From: an uncultured Paenibacillaceae bacterium
Lineage (GTDB): Bacteria; Bacillota; Bacilli; Aneurinibacillales; Aneurinibacillaceae
Direction: 5' to 3'
NCBI GenBank assembly: GCA_937874515.1
Contig: CALNBV010000236.1
Coordinates: 3,203 to 67,202 of the forward strand
Length of the DNA stretch: 64,000 bases
Shown one piece after another: positions 17,901 to 25,105 of the stretch. Within the stretch, counting starts at the first letter, position 1. Each line of letters starts with the position of its first letter. The notes beneath the pieces were generated by a model. It had not been told where the DNA came from, ran no database searches, and saw nothing but the letters and a program-made list of their open reading frames with translations. The position numbers and the translations under genes are program-made.

Positions 17901-18469
17901 ATCTTCCGCGTACGGTCTATACGAACATAGACAATATCTTTAGCATCAGTTTCCAGCTCTAACCATGCACCCCTGTTAGGAATGACAGTTGCTGTGTAAG
18001 TCTGCTTACCGTTTTTATCAACTTTCGTACTAAAATATACACTGGGTGAACGAACAAGCTGACTGACAATTACCCTCTCAGCACCATTAATAACGAAAGT
18101 GCCAGTTTCAGTCATTAACGGGAAATCGCCCATGAATACTTCCTGTTCTTTAACTTCGCCTGTTTCTTTGTTAATAAGGCGTACTTTTACCCGTAGAGGA
18201 GCTGCAAAGGTTACATCGCGTTCTTTACACTCATCAACAGAATATTTGGGTTCCCCCAGGCTGTAATCAATAAACTCGAGCACGAGGTTCCCTGTGAAAT
18301 CCTGAATAGGAGAAATATCAGCGAACATTTCTCTTAACCCTTCATCCAAAAACCACTCATAGGATTTTTGTTGGATTTCAATCAGGTTTGGTAATTCCAT
18401 TACCTCTTCAATTCTTGCATAACTGCGACGCTGGCGATGACGTCCGCATTGAATCAGATGACCTGCCAA
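14942..18469 (-). CDS. rpoB: DNA-directed RNA polymerase subunit beta
   Basis: About 1175 residues. The family start [18 protein letters not shown] is present. I favour the TTG at 18469, because GAGAGGTG lies just upstream and B. subtilis rpoB also uses TTG here; a GTG at 18478 overlaps that site. The rifampicin region reads [20 protein letters not shown], followed by [12 protein letters not shown], an unmutated type. [16 protein letters not shown] and the C-terminal clamp [21 protein letters not shown] are intact. The tail is acidic (DSDDEDD). It heads the rpoB-rpoC-L7Ae-rpsL-rpsG-fusA-tuf series. Confidence 0.98.
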   Translation of the reverse strand: [1175 protein letters not shown]

Positions 18470-18527
18470 CTTATTCACCTCTCAAACCGAGTTTTGCGTT
18501 TGTCAAACCTTTCCACATAAATAGAAC

Positions 18528-18553
18528 AAAGCCTTCCTAATTAAGAAGACTTT
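18528..18553 (-). terminator. Possible attenuator hairpin in the rpoB leader
   Basis: AAAGTCTTC and GAAGGCTTT pair over 9 bp (one G-U) around a 7-nt loop in the transcribed leader about 60 nt before rpoB. The following GTTCTATTTATG is only partly T-rich. A leaky terminator that tunes rpoBC expression is possible. Confidence 0.35.
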
Positions 18554-18682
18554 ATTAACTTGAAGAACGGTACAGTCATATTATATAATGGTTACCAAGA
18601 CATAACATTTCTATACTCGCAGTTTGCATTTGGTTACAAAACCCCTCAAGTTATTATTTTTATGCTACATTACTAGTCGTGG

Positions 18683-18712
18683 ATTATACCATGTTATCAT
18701 AGTGATAATCAA
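18683..18712 (-). promoter_or_regulatory. Candidate rpoB promoter
   Basis: TTGATT (18707-18712), an 18-bp spacer and TATAAT (18683-18688), with TGG before the -10 as an extended -10 element. It lies just downstream of the methyltransferase stop codon and would give a leader of about 200 nt before rpoB. Confidence 0.6.
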
Positions 18713-18719
18713 GTGTCAA

Positions 18720-19319
18720 TTATTGTTTTTCCGCATGAAGGATATAATAACCCTTTTTCTTCATCGGAACCTCAACCCTACCAAATAACTCTTCTAATTT
18801 CTCCATTGCCGATGGTGCTCCCTGTTTCTTCTGAATCACAACCCACAATGACCCGCCTTTTTCGAGATGCTGATAGGCTTGTACAAAGATGTCATGGACA
18901 ATTTTTTTGCCTGCTCGTATAGGAGGATTGGTTACAATCACATCAAACCGTTCATCCTCACCAACGGATGAGAAAAGGTCGCTAACCACAACTTCTCCGT
19001 TTGTAATATGATTCATTTCCAAATTCTTGCGAGCTAGCAAAACAGCCCTTTCATTAATATCGATCATTTTGACCCTTCCAGCAGGTGTTAATGTCGCTGC
19101 AGTAAGGCCAATAGGGCCGTACCCACAACCAACATCCAAAACATTCATGCCATCCTGAATGTCCATGGTTTCAATTAAGAGTACACTGCCGAAATCGATG
19201 CGTTCCTTTGAAAAGACCCCACGATCCGTTACGAAGGTAAAGGTTCTTCCCCTTAAGACAAATTGAAAGGTTTGTTCCTTGCTGATCGAACCAGGCTTCT
19301 GGGAGTAATAGTGTTCCAT
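18720..19319 (-). CDS. Class I SAM-dependent methyltransferase, RsmC-like (YbxB type)
   Basis: 199 residues with a Rossmann methyltransferase core: VLDVGCGYGPIGL (SAM motif I, near residues 60-72), a motif II acid in KMIDINERAV, and TNPPIRAGK (catalytic NPP motif of N-methyltransferases acting on guanine or adenine). This matches the small RsmC-like proteins found between rplL and rpoB in Bacillales. RsmC of E. coli makes m2G1207 in 16S rRNA, but this half-length form lacks the second domain, so that substrate is only a suggestion. It follows rplL after a terminator. Confidence 0.85.
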   Translation of the reverse strand: MEHYYSQKPGSISKEQTFQFVLRGRTFTFVTDRGVFSKERIDFGSVLLIETMDIQDGMNVLDVGCGYGPIGLTAATLTPAGRVKMIDINERAVLLARKNLEMNHITNGEVVVSDLFSSVGEDERFDVIVTNPPIRAGKKIVHDIFVQAYQHLEKGGSLWVVIQKKQGAPSAMEKLEELFGRVEVPMKKKGYYILHAEKQ

Positions 19320-19350
19320 TTTTAGGACCTCCCTTCGTTATATCCTATTA

Positions 19351-19380
19351 AAAAAGCCTGGTGTAAAGATAACACCAGGC
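19351..19380 (-). terminator. Terminator after rplL
   Basis: GCCTGGTGT and ACACCAGGC form a 9-bp stem followed by TTTTTT on the minus strand. It separates the rplJ-rplL unit from the methyltransferase gene and rpoB. Confidence 0.9.
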
Positions 19381-19404
19381 CATTAACAATCAACAAACAA
19401 TAAA

Positions 19405-19767
19405 CTACTTAACTTCTACGTTAGCGCCAGCTTCTTCAAGTTTAGCTTTAACAGCTTCAGCATCTTCTTTAGAAACGCCTTCTTTGATGTTAGCAGGAGC
19501 GCCATCAACCATAGCTTTAGCTTCTTTTAAGCCAAGACCAGTGATTTCGCGAACAGCTTTAATTACGTTGATTTTGGAAGCGCCAGCGCTTGCAAGTACA
19601 ACAGTGAATTCAGTTTGTTCAACCTCAGCAGCGCCACCAGCAGCTCCGCCCATAACAACAGGAGCAGCAGCAGTTACGCCGAATTCTTCTTCAATAGCTT
19701 TAACAAGATCGTTCAATTCAAGAACGGACATACCTTTAATCGCTTCAAGGATTTGTTCTTTACTCAT
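19405..19767 (-). CDS. rplL: 50S ribosomal protein L7/L12
   Basis: 120 residues of the mobile stalk protein that recruits translation GTPases. It has the N-terminal dimerisation helix (MSKEQILEAIKGMSVLELNDLVK), an alanine- and glycine-rich hinge around residues 36-50, and the globular domain with KINVIKAVREITGLGLKEAK. It lies 36 bp after rplJ and is the last gene before a terminator. Confidence 0.98.
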   Translation of the reverse strand: MSKEQILEAIKGMSVLELNDLVKAIEEEFGVTAAAPVVMGGAAGGAAEVEQTEFTVVLASAGASKINVIKAVREITGLGLKEAKAMVDGAPANIKEGVSKEDAEAVKAKLEEAGANVEVK

Positions 19768-19803
19768 TGTAGATATCCTCCAATCATTTCGTTAGTAAAT
19801 AAT

Positions 19804-20301
19804 TTACGCGCCTTGTTGTTCTTTCTGTTCAGAAACAGCTTTAACTGCAAGGGCAAAGTTGCGCATAGGCGCTTGAAGAACGCTAAGAAGCATAGAGAGC
19901 AAGCCTTCGCGGTTCGGGAGACTAGCGATAGTTTGAATTTCATTTTGGTCAAGCACTTTACCTTCAACGATCCCAGCTTTAAGTTCGAGGGCATCGTTTT
20001 GTTTAGCAAAGTCAGCAAGTACTTTTGCTGCAGTCACTTCATCTTGTGTACTGAAAGCAATAGCAGTTGGACCTGCAAGGTAAGTATCTAAACCTTCGAT
20101 ACCAACTTCTGCTGCAGCACGGCGAGCCATAGTGTTTTTGTACACTTTGATATCAACGCCTGCTTCACGGCAAAGTTTACGAAGTTGGGTTACCTGGGCT
20201 ACGTTCAACCCACGATAATCAGCGAATACTGTCCCTTTACTATCACGAAGTTTACCTGCAATTTCTTCTACTACTTGAACTTTTTCTTCACGTACGGACA
20301 T
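19804..20301 (-). CDS. rplJ: 50S ribosomal protein L10
   Basis: 165 residues; it binds 23S rRNA at the stalk base and carries L7/L12 dimers on its C-terminal helix. I chose the ATG at 20301 (MSVREEKVQVVEEIAGKL), which follows AGGAGGTG; an open frame continues upstream through the leader RNA and is not real coding. DYRGLNVAQVTQLRKLCREAG and VYKNTMARRA are conserved. It is preceded by an L10 leader, by which L10-L12 represses its own operon. Confidence 0.97.
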   Translation of the reverse strand: MSVREEKVQVVEEIAGKLRDSKGTVFADYRGLNVAQVTQLRKLCREAGVDIKVYKNTMARRAAAEVGIEGLDTYLAGPTAIAFSTQDEVTAAKVLADFAKQNDALELKAGIVEGKVLDQNEIQTIASLPNREGLLSMLLSVLQAPMRNFALAVKAVSEQKEQQGA

Positions 20302-20330
20302 GTTCACACCTCCTGTAGCATGAATCTCAA

Positions 20331-20455
20331 TAGAAAAGAGCCTTCGCAGACATACGAAGGCTCTGAAATGTTCAGACGGATCCTTTGTACCTCGGAAGGA
20401 AATTAAGTCTTTTTTTAAAAAAGACACCTTCTGTCTACGGCAAATGACTCTTTTC
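20331..20455 (-). ncRNA. Ribosomal protein L10 leader with attenuator
   Basis: Reading the minus strand, the conserved leader blocks GCCGTAGACAG, GGTGTC and TTAATTTCCTTCCGAGGT occur in order. A terminator hairpin follows (AGAGCCTTCG with CGAAGGCTCT, then TTTTC, about 20331-20364). This is the layout of the Firmicute L10 leader, where L10(L12)4 binding favours early termination. Confidence 0.85.
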
Positions 20456-20502
20456 AATTGTTGACTGTATTATATTATCATCTTAAATACTTAATGTCAA
20501 GC

Positions 20503-21201
20503 TTATTTAGAACCAACTTTAAGGGTGTTAACACGAATGCCAGGGCCCATAGTAGAGCTAACAGATACATTGCGAATATAAGTCCCTTTTGCAGAAGCTG
20601 GTTTAGCTTTAATAAGAACATCAGCAAGAGTGGTAAGGTTCTCAGCTAATTTTTCAGCATCGAAAGAAACTTTGCCGATTGGTGCATGAATGTTACCGGA
20701 TTTATCAGTACGGTATTCAATTTTACCAGCTTTAATTTCTTTAACTGCCCGATCAACTTCAAAAGTAACGGTTCCAGTTTTAGGGTTCGGCATTAAACCT
20801 TTAGGTCCAAGCACACGACCAAGACGGCCTACAAGACCCATCATATCTGGAGTAGCTACAACAACGTCGAATTCAAACCAACCTTGTTGAATTTTATTGA
20901 TATATTCTTCATCGCCAACATAGTCAGCGCCAGCAGCTTCTGCTTCTTTTGCTTTTTCACCTTTTGCAAAAACAAGAACGCGTTGAACTTTACCAGTACC
21001 ATGAGGCAGTACAACTGCGCCACGAAGTTGTTGATCCGCTTTCTTAGGATCAACCCCTAAACGGAAAGCTACTTCTACGGTCTCATCAAATTTTGCAGTG
21101 GACACTTTTTTAACCAATTCTAATGCTTCGTTTACTTCGTAAGCAACTGAGCGGTCAAAAAGCTTTAAAGCTTCCTTGTAATTCTTGCTTTTTTTAGCCA
21201 C
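20503..21201 (-). CDS. rplA: 50S ribosomal protein L1
   Basis: 232 residues; forms the L1 stalk that helps release E-site tRNA. I chose the GTG at 21201 (start AKKSKNYKEALKLFDRS after Met), with GGAGG 8 nt upstream; an open frame continues 15 codons up without a site. Motifs include VLPHGTGK, the glycine-rich LVGRLGRVLGPKGLMPNPKTGTV segment and the C-terminal STMGPGIRVN. It follows rplK by 116 bp. A hairpin resembling L1-binding RNA lies just before it. Confidence 0.97.
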   Translation of the reverse strand: MAKKSKNYKEALKLFDRSVAYEVNEALELVKKVSTAKFDETVEVAFRLGVDPKKADQQLRGAVVLPHGTGKVQRVLVFAKGEKAKEAEAAGADYVGDEEYINKIQQGWFEFDVVVATPDMMGLVGRLGRVLGPKGLMPNPKTGTVTFEVDRAVKEIKAGKIEYRTDKSGNIHAPIGKVSFDAEKLAENLTTLADVLIKAKPASAKGTYIRNVSVSSTMGPGIRVNTLKVGSK

Positions 21202-21220
21202 TTTAATTTCCTCCTTCTGT

Positions 21221-21246
21221 GTGGTGTTAACGGATGTACCTCCCAC
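21221..21246 (-). promoter_or_regulatory. L1-binding-like hairpin before rplA
   Basis: GTGG (21243-21246) pairs with CCAC (21221-21224), and an inner GG/CC stem leaves an asymmetric loop with GTTAACA on the 3' side. This echoes the GTGGGAG...CCAC architecture of L1 target RNAs. A similar element lies before rplK. Its role in L1 autoregulation is inference. Confidence 0.45.
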
Positions 21247-21317
21247 GAAACAGGGTTGCGTTACCCGGGTAACCCCGCTGTATCCACAACCCCGACAGAA
21301 CGTGTAAGGTTCTGAAC

Positions 21318-21743
21318 TTAGTCTTCGATCACAATACCCATGCTACGAGCTGTACCTTCTACCATACGCATTGCAGATTCAACAGAAGCTGCATTGAGAT
21401 CTGGCATTTTAAGTTCAGCAATTTCACGAACTTTGTCGCGTTTTACAGTAGCAACTTTTTTCTTGTTCGGAGTACTAGACCCAGATTCAATACCTGCTGC
21501 TTTTTTCAAAAGAACTGCTGCAGGTGGAGTTTTTGTAATAAAAGTGAATGAACGGTCTTCAAACACTGTAATTTCTACAGGAATAATTAAGCCAGCTTGA
21601 TCTTGAGTACGAGCATTAAATTCCTTACAGAATCCCATGATATTCACGCCAGCTTGACCAAGAGCAGGACCTACTGGAGGAGCCGGATTTGCTTTCCCTG
21701 CAGGAATTTGGAGTTTCACCATTTTAATTACTTTTTTAGCCAT
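21318..21743 (-). CDS. rplK: 50S ribosomal protein L11
   Basis: 141 residues; binds the GTPase-associated centre of 23S rRNA. The N-terminal proline-rich segment QIPAGKANPAPPVGPALGQ and the helix GFCKEFNART, both at the thiostrepton and EF-G interface, are intact. The C-terminal RNA-binding domain ends in MVEGTARSMGIVIED. The ATG is preceded by AGGAGGTG. It starts the rplK-rplA pair. Confidence 0.98.
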   Translation of the reverse strand: MAKKVIKMVKLQIPAGKANPAPPVGPALGQAGVNIMGFCKEFNARTQDQAGLIIPVEITVFEDRSFTFITKTPPAAVLLKKAAGIESGSSTPNKKKVATVKRDKVREIAELKMPDLNAASVESAMRMVEGTARSMGIVIED

Positions 21744-21768
21744 ATTGACACCTCCTAGTTCAAAAAAT

Positions 21769-21795
21769 GTGGTTAAACGGGAATAACCCTCCCAC
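21769..21795 (-). promoter_or_regulatory. L1-binding-like hairpin before rplK
   Basis: GTGG (21792-21795) pairs with CCAC (21769-21772), with an inner GGG/CCC stem around TTATT and a 3' bulge GTTTAA; ATTTTTT follows. It shares its design and most conserved bases with the element before rplA. It may be the target through which L1 controls the operon, or a terminator-like leader. Confidence 0.45.
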
Positions 21796-21912
21796 TCGAA
21801 AGGAAGGCCTATTCGAAAGAAATAGACCGTTAGTCATCTATTCTAAAGTGAGAGAACACATAAAACAAATTGAAGGTACTACAATTCATCTCAGATTGCA
21901 AGATGTAACCTT

Positions 21913-22446
21913 TTACATCTTAGAAACCTGAGAAAAATCGAGTTCAACCGGGGTCTCTCTTCCAAAAAATTCAACCAGAACTTTTAACTTACGTTTCTCA
22001 GGTTGAATTTCTTCAATGGAACCAACCATATTAGCAAATGGCCCTTCGTTAACTTTGACCATTTCTTTTATACCAAAGTCCACACGCGGCAGCGTTTCCT
22101 CAATACCCATTTGCTTCATAATGACTGTAACTTCGTCTGGAAGTAAAGCAGTCGGTTTGGAACCAGCACCTGAAGAACCCACGAAACCAGTTACTCCCGG
22201 AGTATTGCGTACAACATACCAGGAATCATCGGTCATAATCATCTCAACAAGAACATATCCTGGGAATACCTTCTTCGTAACAACCTTTTTCTTGCCATCA
22301 CGAAATTCTGTTTCTTCCTCTGTCGGAATGAGCACACGGAAGATTTTATCTTCCATTCCCATGGATTCGACTCGCTTCTCGAGATTGGTCTTCACTTTAT
22401 TTTCATACCCTGAATAGGTATGAATGACATACCAGTGTTTTTCCAT
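21913..22446 (-). CDS. nusG: Transcription termination/antitermination factor NusG
   Basis: 177 residues. The N-terminal NGN domain (WYVIHTYSGYENKVKTNLE) binds the RNA polymerase clamp. The segment KVFPGYVLVEM and TPGVTGFVG are conserved, and the C-terminal KOW domain begins at VNEGPFANMVGSIEEI. It follows secE by 39 bp, the usual secE-nusG pairing. Confidence 0.98.
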   Translation of the reverse strand: MEKHWYVIHTYSGYENKVKTNLEKRVESMGMEDKIFRVLIPTEEETEFRDGKKKVVTKKVFPGYVLVEMIMTDDSWYVVRNTPGVTGFVGSSGAGSKPTALLPDEVTVIMKQMGIEETLPRVDFGIKEMVKVNEGPFANMVGSIEEIQPEKRKLKVLVEFFGRETPVELDFSQVSKM

Positions 22447-22485
22447 GATTTGTGGACAAACAGGTGTCCCTAACCTCCTTTATGA

Positions 22486-22695
22486 TCATTTCCCTGTCTT
22501 CATAATTAATTCAAGGAGTTGGGAAAGACCCAGATCAATGATCGCAAAAAAGACAGCGACTAATGTTACAATTGTTAGAACCACTATTGTATAGGAAACT
22601 AACTCTTTCCGCGTGGGCCATGTGACTTTTCTCATTTCGGAAATTACCTCTTTGAGAAAGACCGGTCCGCGTTTGAGTCCTCTTATTAAACCCAT
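22486..22695 (-). CDS. secE: Preprotein translocase subunit SecE
   Basis: 69 residues, a single-membrane-segment SecE of the short Gram-positive kind. An amphipathic helix FLKEVISEMRKVTWPTRKEL, the family hallmark, precedes one C-terminal hydrophobic segment (about residues 35-58). It clamps SecY in the SecYEG channel. It lies between rpmG and nusG. Confidence 0.96.
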   Translation of the reverse strand: MGLIRGLKRGPVFLKEVISEMRKVTWPTRKELVSYTIVVLTIVTLVAVFFAIIDLGLSQLLELIMKTGK

Positions 22696-22731
22696 AACGC
22701 ACCCCCAATTACTACTGTTACGTATTATATC

Positions 22732-22881
22732 CTAGCGTGTTTCGCGATGAGCAGTATGGTCATTGCAGAATTTGCAATGTTTCTTCAACTCGATGCGGTC
22801 TGGATTATTACGTTTATTCTTGTTTGTGGTATAGTTGCGTTGTTTGCACTCGGTGCACGCTAATGTCACAATTACCCGCAT
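22732..22881 (-). CDS. rpmG: 50S ribosomal protein L33
   Basis: A 49-residue gene. From the ATG at 22881, with GGGAGGTG upstream, it reads MRVIVTLACTECKQRNYTTN, then KNKRNNPDRIELKKHCKFCN and HTAHRETR. The two CxxC pairs (CTEC, CKFC) mark the zinc-containing paralogue of L33. It heads the rpmG-secE-nusG unit, the known order downstream of sigH. Confidence 0.96.
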   Translation of the reverse strand: MRVIVTLACTECKQRNYTTNKNKRNNPDRIELKKHCKFCNDHTAHRETR

Positions 22882-22965
22882 GATGTTACACCTCCCACAT
22901 AATAAGAAACGATTTCCACCGTTTACTTTTATATGTAACCTATCTAAGACATGGCTACTTTCAAT

Positions 22966-22994
22966 ACTCTATCATAACAGAAATTTCATGTCAA
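22966..22994 (-). promoter_or_regulatory. Candidate promoter for rpmG-secE-nusG
   Basis: TTGACA (22989-22994), a 17-bp spacer and TAGAGT (22966-22971). It lies between the sigH terminator and rpmG. Confidence 0.7.
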
Positions 22995-23044
22995 ACCATT
23001 TTTCTTTACAACTGACCTAATCATTCCCCTGAACAACACGTAAT

Positions 23045-23079
23045 AAAAAAAGACCCCCGGGATAATGAATCCGGGGATT
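23045..23079 (-). terminator. Terminator after sigH
   Basis: CCCCGGA and TCCCGGGG pair with one bulge around TTCATTA, followed by TCTTTTTTTATT on the minus strand. Confidence 0.85.
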
Positions 23080-23116
23080 TTCACTCTAATCCAATCATAG
23101 CCATTCTTAAGGTCCT

Positions 23117-23755
23117 CTAAACCTGGGACACTTCACGAACTTCTAAATACTTTTCCAATTTGCGTTTTACCCGTTGTAGTGCATTATCAATAGATTTCAC
23201 ATGTCTCCGTAAATCAACAGCAATTTCTTGATATGACCTTCCATCCAAGTAAAGCATGAGAACCTGTTGCTCTAAATCACTTAATATTTCACTCATTTTA
23301 TCTTCGATGTCATCATATTCTTCACGATTAATAAGTAATTCTTCAGGGTCCGTAACCCTGGTGCTGCAGATAATATCCAGGAGGGTGCGATCTGAATCCT
23401 CATCATAAATAGGCTTGTCCAATGAAACATAGGAATTCAACGGAATATGCTTCTGACGGGTAGCTGTTTTAATTGCAGTAATAATCTGTCTCGTAATACA
23501 TAATTCCGCAAAAGCTTTGAAGGAAGACAGCTTGTCCCCACGGAAGTCACGAATGGATTTATACAGGCCAATCATTCCTTCCTGTACAATATCCTCCCGA
23601 TCTGCCCCGATGAGAAAATACGATCTTGCCTTCGCTCGAACAAAATTCTTGTACTTATTGATTAAATACTCTAATGCATCGCTATCACCTGAGCGAACAA
23701 GGTCCACAATCTCTTCATCATAAAGGTCGCTATATCGGGTAGCATTTGTGTCCAA
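23117..23755 (-). CDS. sigH: RNA polymerase sigma factor SigH
   Basis: Sigma-70 family factor that drives early sporulation and transition-state genes. About 212 residues. Region 2 has ALEYLINKYKNFVRAKARSY and FLIGADREDIVQEGMIGLYK; region 4 has the helix-turn-helix RSYQEIAVDLRRHVKSIDNA. I favour the TTG at 23755 because GGAGG lies 7 nt before it; ATG codons at 23761 and 23779 are in frame but badly placed for that site. It has its own strong promoter, and rpmG-secE-nusG follow after a terminator, as in B. subtilis. Confidence 0.95.
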   Translation of the reverse strand: MDTNATRYSDLYDEEIVDLVRSGDSDALEYLINKYKNFVRAKARSYFLIGADREDIVQEGMIGLYKSIRDFRGDKLSSFKAFAELCITRQIITAIKTATRQKHIPLNSYVSLDKPIYDEDSDRTLLDIICSTRVTDPEELLINREEYDDIEDKMSEILSDLEQQVLMLYLDGRSYQEIAVDLRRHVKSIDNALQRVKRKLEKYLEVREVSQV

Positions 23756-23795
23756 CGTCATCCCTCCGACCTGCCCCATCGCGTTAGATAAAAAT

Positions 23796-23825
23796 ATTAT
23801 ACATTATGTAACCTTATACGGTCAA
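23796..23825 (-). promoter_or_regulatory. Candidate sigH promoter
   Basis: TTGACC (23820-23825), an 18-bp spacer and a consensus TATAAT (23796-23801). The -35 element starts a few bases after the rae1 stop codon, so sigH can be expressed apart from the upstream genes. Confidence 0.7.
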
Positions 23826-23830
23826 CCAAT

Positions 23831-24343
23831 TTACCCGTCTCCACGGCGCCATTTTTCGAAAATTTCCTCAATTCCCTCTCCCAGCGGAATTCCTAAACCT
23901 CTTTTTTCTGGTTTTGTTTGCTCTACATTTTTACTAATTTCCCGGTTAATTTGTTGCACTTCTAACCATAATTCCCTGGCAGATTTTCGTAGGGCACCGT
24001 ATCCAAAGGTCACTTTTTGTTCCGTATAGTCGGAAGTAGCAACATAAATCTGCCTGCGATGATGTGTCAAAGAACGAACCAAACTTTCAATACATTCATC
24101 GGCTGTTTCCTTTTCTTTCGTATAACGAATTTCTAAACGATATTGATTTAGGGTTTTGCCTGCCCCCTTCACATTATAGGCATCAAATACAACAATAACC
24201 CGCATCCCTGTAAATCCTTGATATTCTGCTAATTTTGCCAGCAAATCATCTCTGGCTTCTTCCAAACTTATTTTTTTCTTTTCCCGCAGTTCCTCCCATG
24301 CCCCGATGACATTATATCCATCAACAAGTAAGATTTGTTCCAT
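23831..24343 (-). CDS. rae1: NYN-domain ribosome-associated endonuclease Rae1 (YacP)
   Basis: 170 residues. YacP-family proteins have a PIN-like NYN fold; Rae1 of B. subtilis cleaves mRNA in the ribosomal A site. Visible acidic motifs are LLVDGYNVIGAW near residue 5, VVFDAYNVKG near 50, and ATSDYTEQ near 103. The C-terminal half is charged and helical. It overlaps nothing but lies 3 bp after rlmB, as in the cysS-mrnC-rlmB-yacP series of Bacillus. Confidence 0.9.
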   Translation of the reverse strand: MEQILLVDGYNVIGAWEELREKKKISLEEARDDLLAKLAEYQGFTGMRVIVVFDAYNVKGAGKTLNQYRLEIRYTKEKETADECIESLVRSLTHHRRQIYVATSDYTEQKVTFGYGALRKSARELWLEVQQINREISKNVEQTKPEKRGLGIPLGEGIEEIFEKWRRGDG

Positions 24344-24346
24344 TTC

Positions 24347-25105
24347 TTAACCCTTCTTGCCCTTAGGGGTGAGGGGATTACGTTGGCGGAATACTTCATA
24401 CATTAATAGGGCACCAGCCACGGATGCGTTTAAGGAGGTTACCCGGCCACGCATAGGCAAGTTCACTGTAAAATCACAGGTTTCACGGACTAAACGGCTC
24501 ATCCCTTTACCTTCACTGCCGATGACCAGGGCAATACCCCCATCTAATCGGGCCTCCCGAAACTCCTGTTCCGCAGAAGCATCTGTTCCTACAATCCATA
24601 TATTTCTTTCTTTTAACTCTTCCATCGTCCGAACTAAATTAGTCACCCTTGCAACAGGAACATATTCTATAGCTCCAGCAGATGACTTAGCAACCGTTGA
24701 AGTAAGGGATGCGGAACGACGCTTGGGAATAATAACGCCATGGATCCCTGTTGCATCCCCTGTCCTCATAATCGATCCCAGGTTATGGGGATCTTCAATT
24801 TCATCAAGGATAATAATAAAAGGGGGTTCTCCCGCTTCTTCTGCTCGGGCCAGGATGTCTTCTACTTCAACATAATCATAGGAAGCCACATACGCTAATA
24901 CCCCCTGATGACTTTCCCCCTCTGCAGCCTGGTCAATCTTCTTGCGGGGTACCGTTTGCACAATGACACCTGTCTCTTTGGCAAGGGCGAGAATAGGAGA
25001 AACCGCTTGTTTCTGAGAACCCTCTGCGATCCAAATTTTATTAATGGAACGTCCGGAACGAAGAGCTTCTAATACCGGATTTTTCCCAACGATATATTCA
25101 CTCAT
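24347..25105 (-). CDS. rlmB: 23S rRNA 2'-O-methyltransferase RlmB (TrmH/SpoU family)
   Basis: About 252 residues. An N-terminal L30e-like substrate-binding domain (YIVGKNPVLEALRSGRSI) is followed by a SPOUT knot domain with DEIEDPHNLGSIMRTGDATG, VIGSEGKGMSRLV and LNASVAGALLMYE, the three family motifs. RlmB makes Gm2251 in the peptidyl transferase P loop; the B. subtilis member at this locus is annotated accordingly. I chose the ATG at 25105 with AGAGGTG upstream; the first 8 nt overlap the end of mrnC. Confidence 0.92.
   Translation of the reverse strand: MSEYIVGKNPVLEALRSGRSINKIWIAEGSQKQAVSPILALAKETGVIVQTVPRKKIDQAAEGESHQGVLAYVASYDYVEVEDILARAEEAGEPPFIIILDEIEDPHNLGSIMRTGDATGIHGVIIPKRRSASLTSTVAKSSAGAIEYVPVARVTNLVRTMEELKERNIWIVGTDASAEQEFREARLDGGIALVIGSEGKGMSRLVRETCDFTVNLPMRGRVTSLNASVAGALLMYEVFRQRNPLTPKGKKG

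Noticed and set aside
20302..20457. N-terminal extension of L10 through the leader
   Set aside because: The segment is the L10 leader RNA with its attenuator; the conserved protein starts at 20301 after AGGAGGTG.
22882..23116. tRNA or small RNA in the rpmG-sigH gap
   Set aside because: The gap is accounted for by the sigH terminator and the rpmG promoter; no cloverleaf or T-loop GTTCGA pattern was seen.
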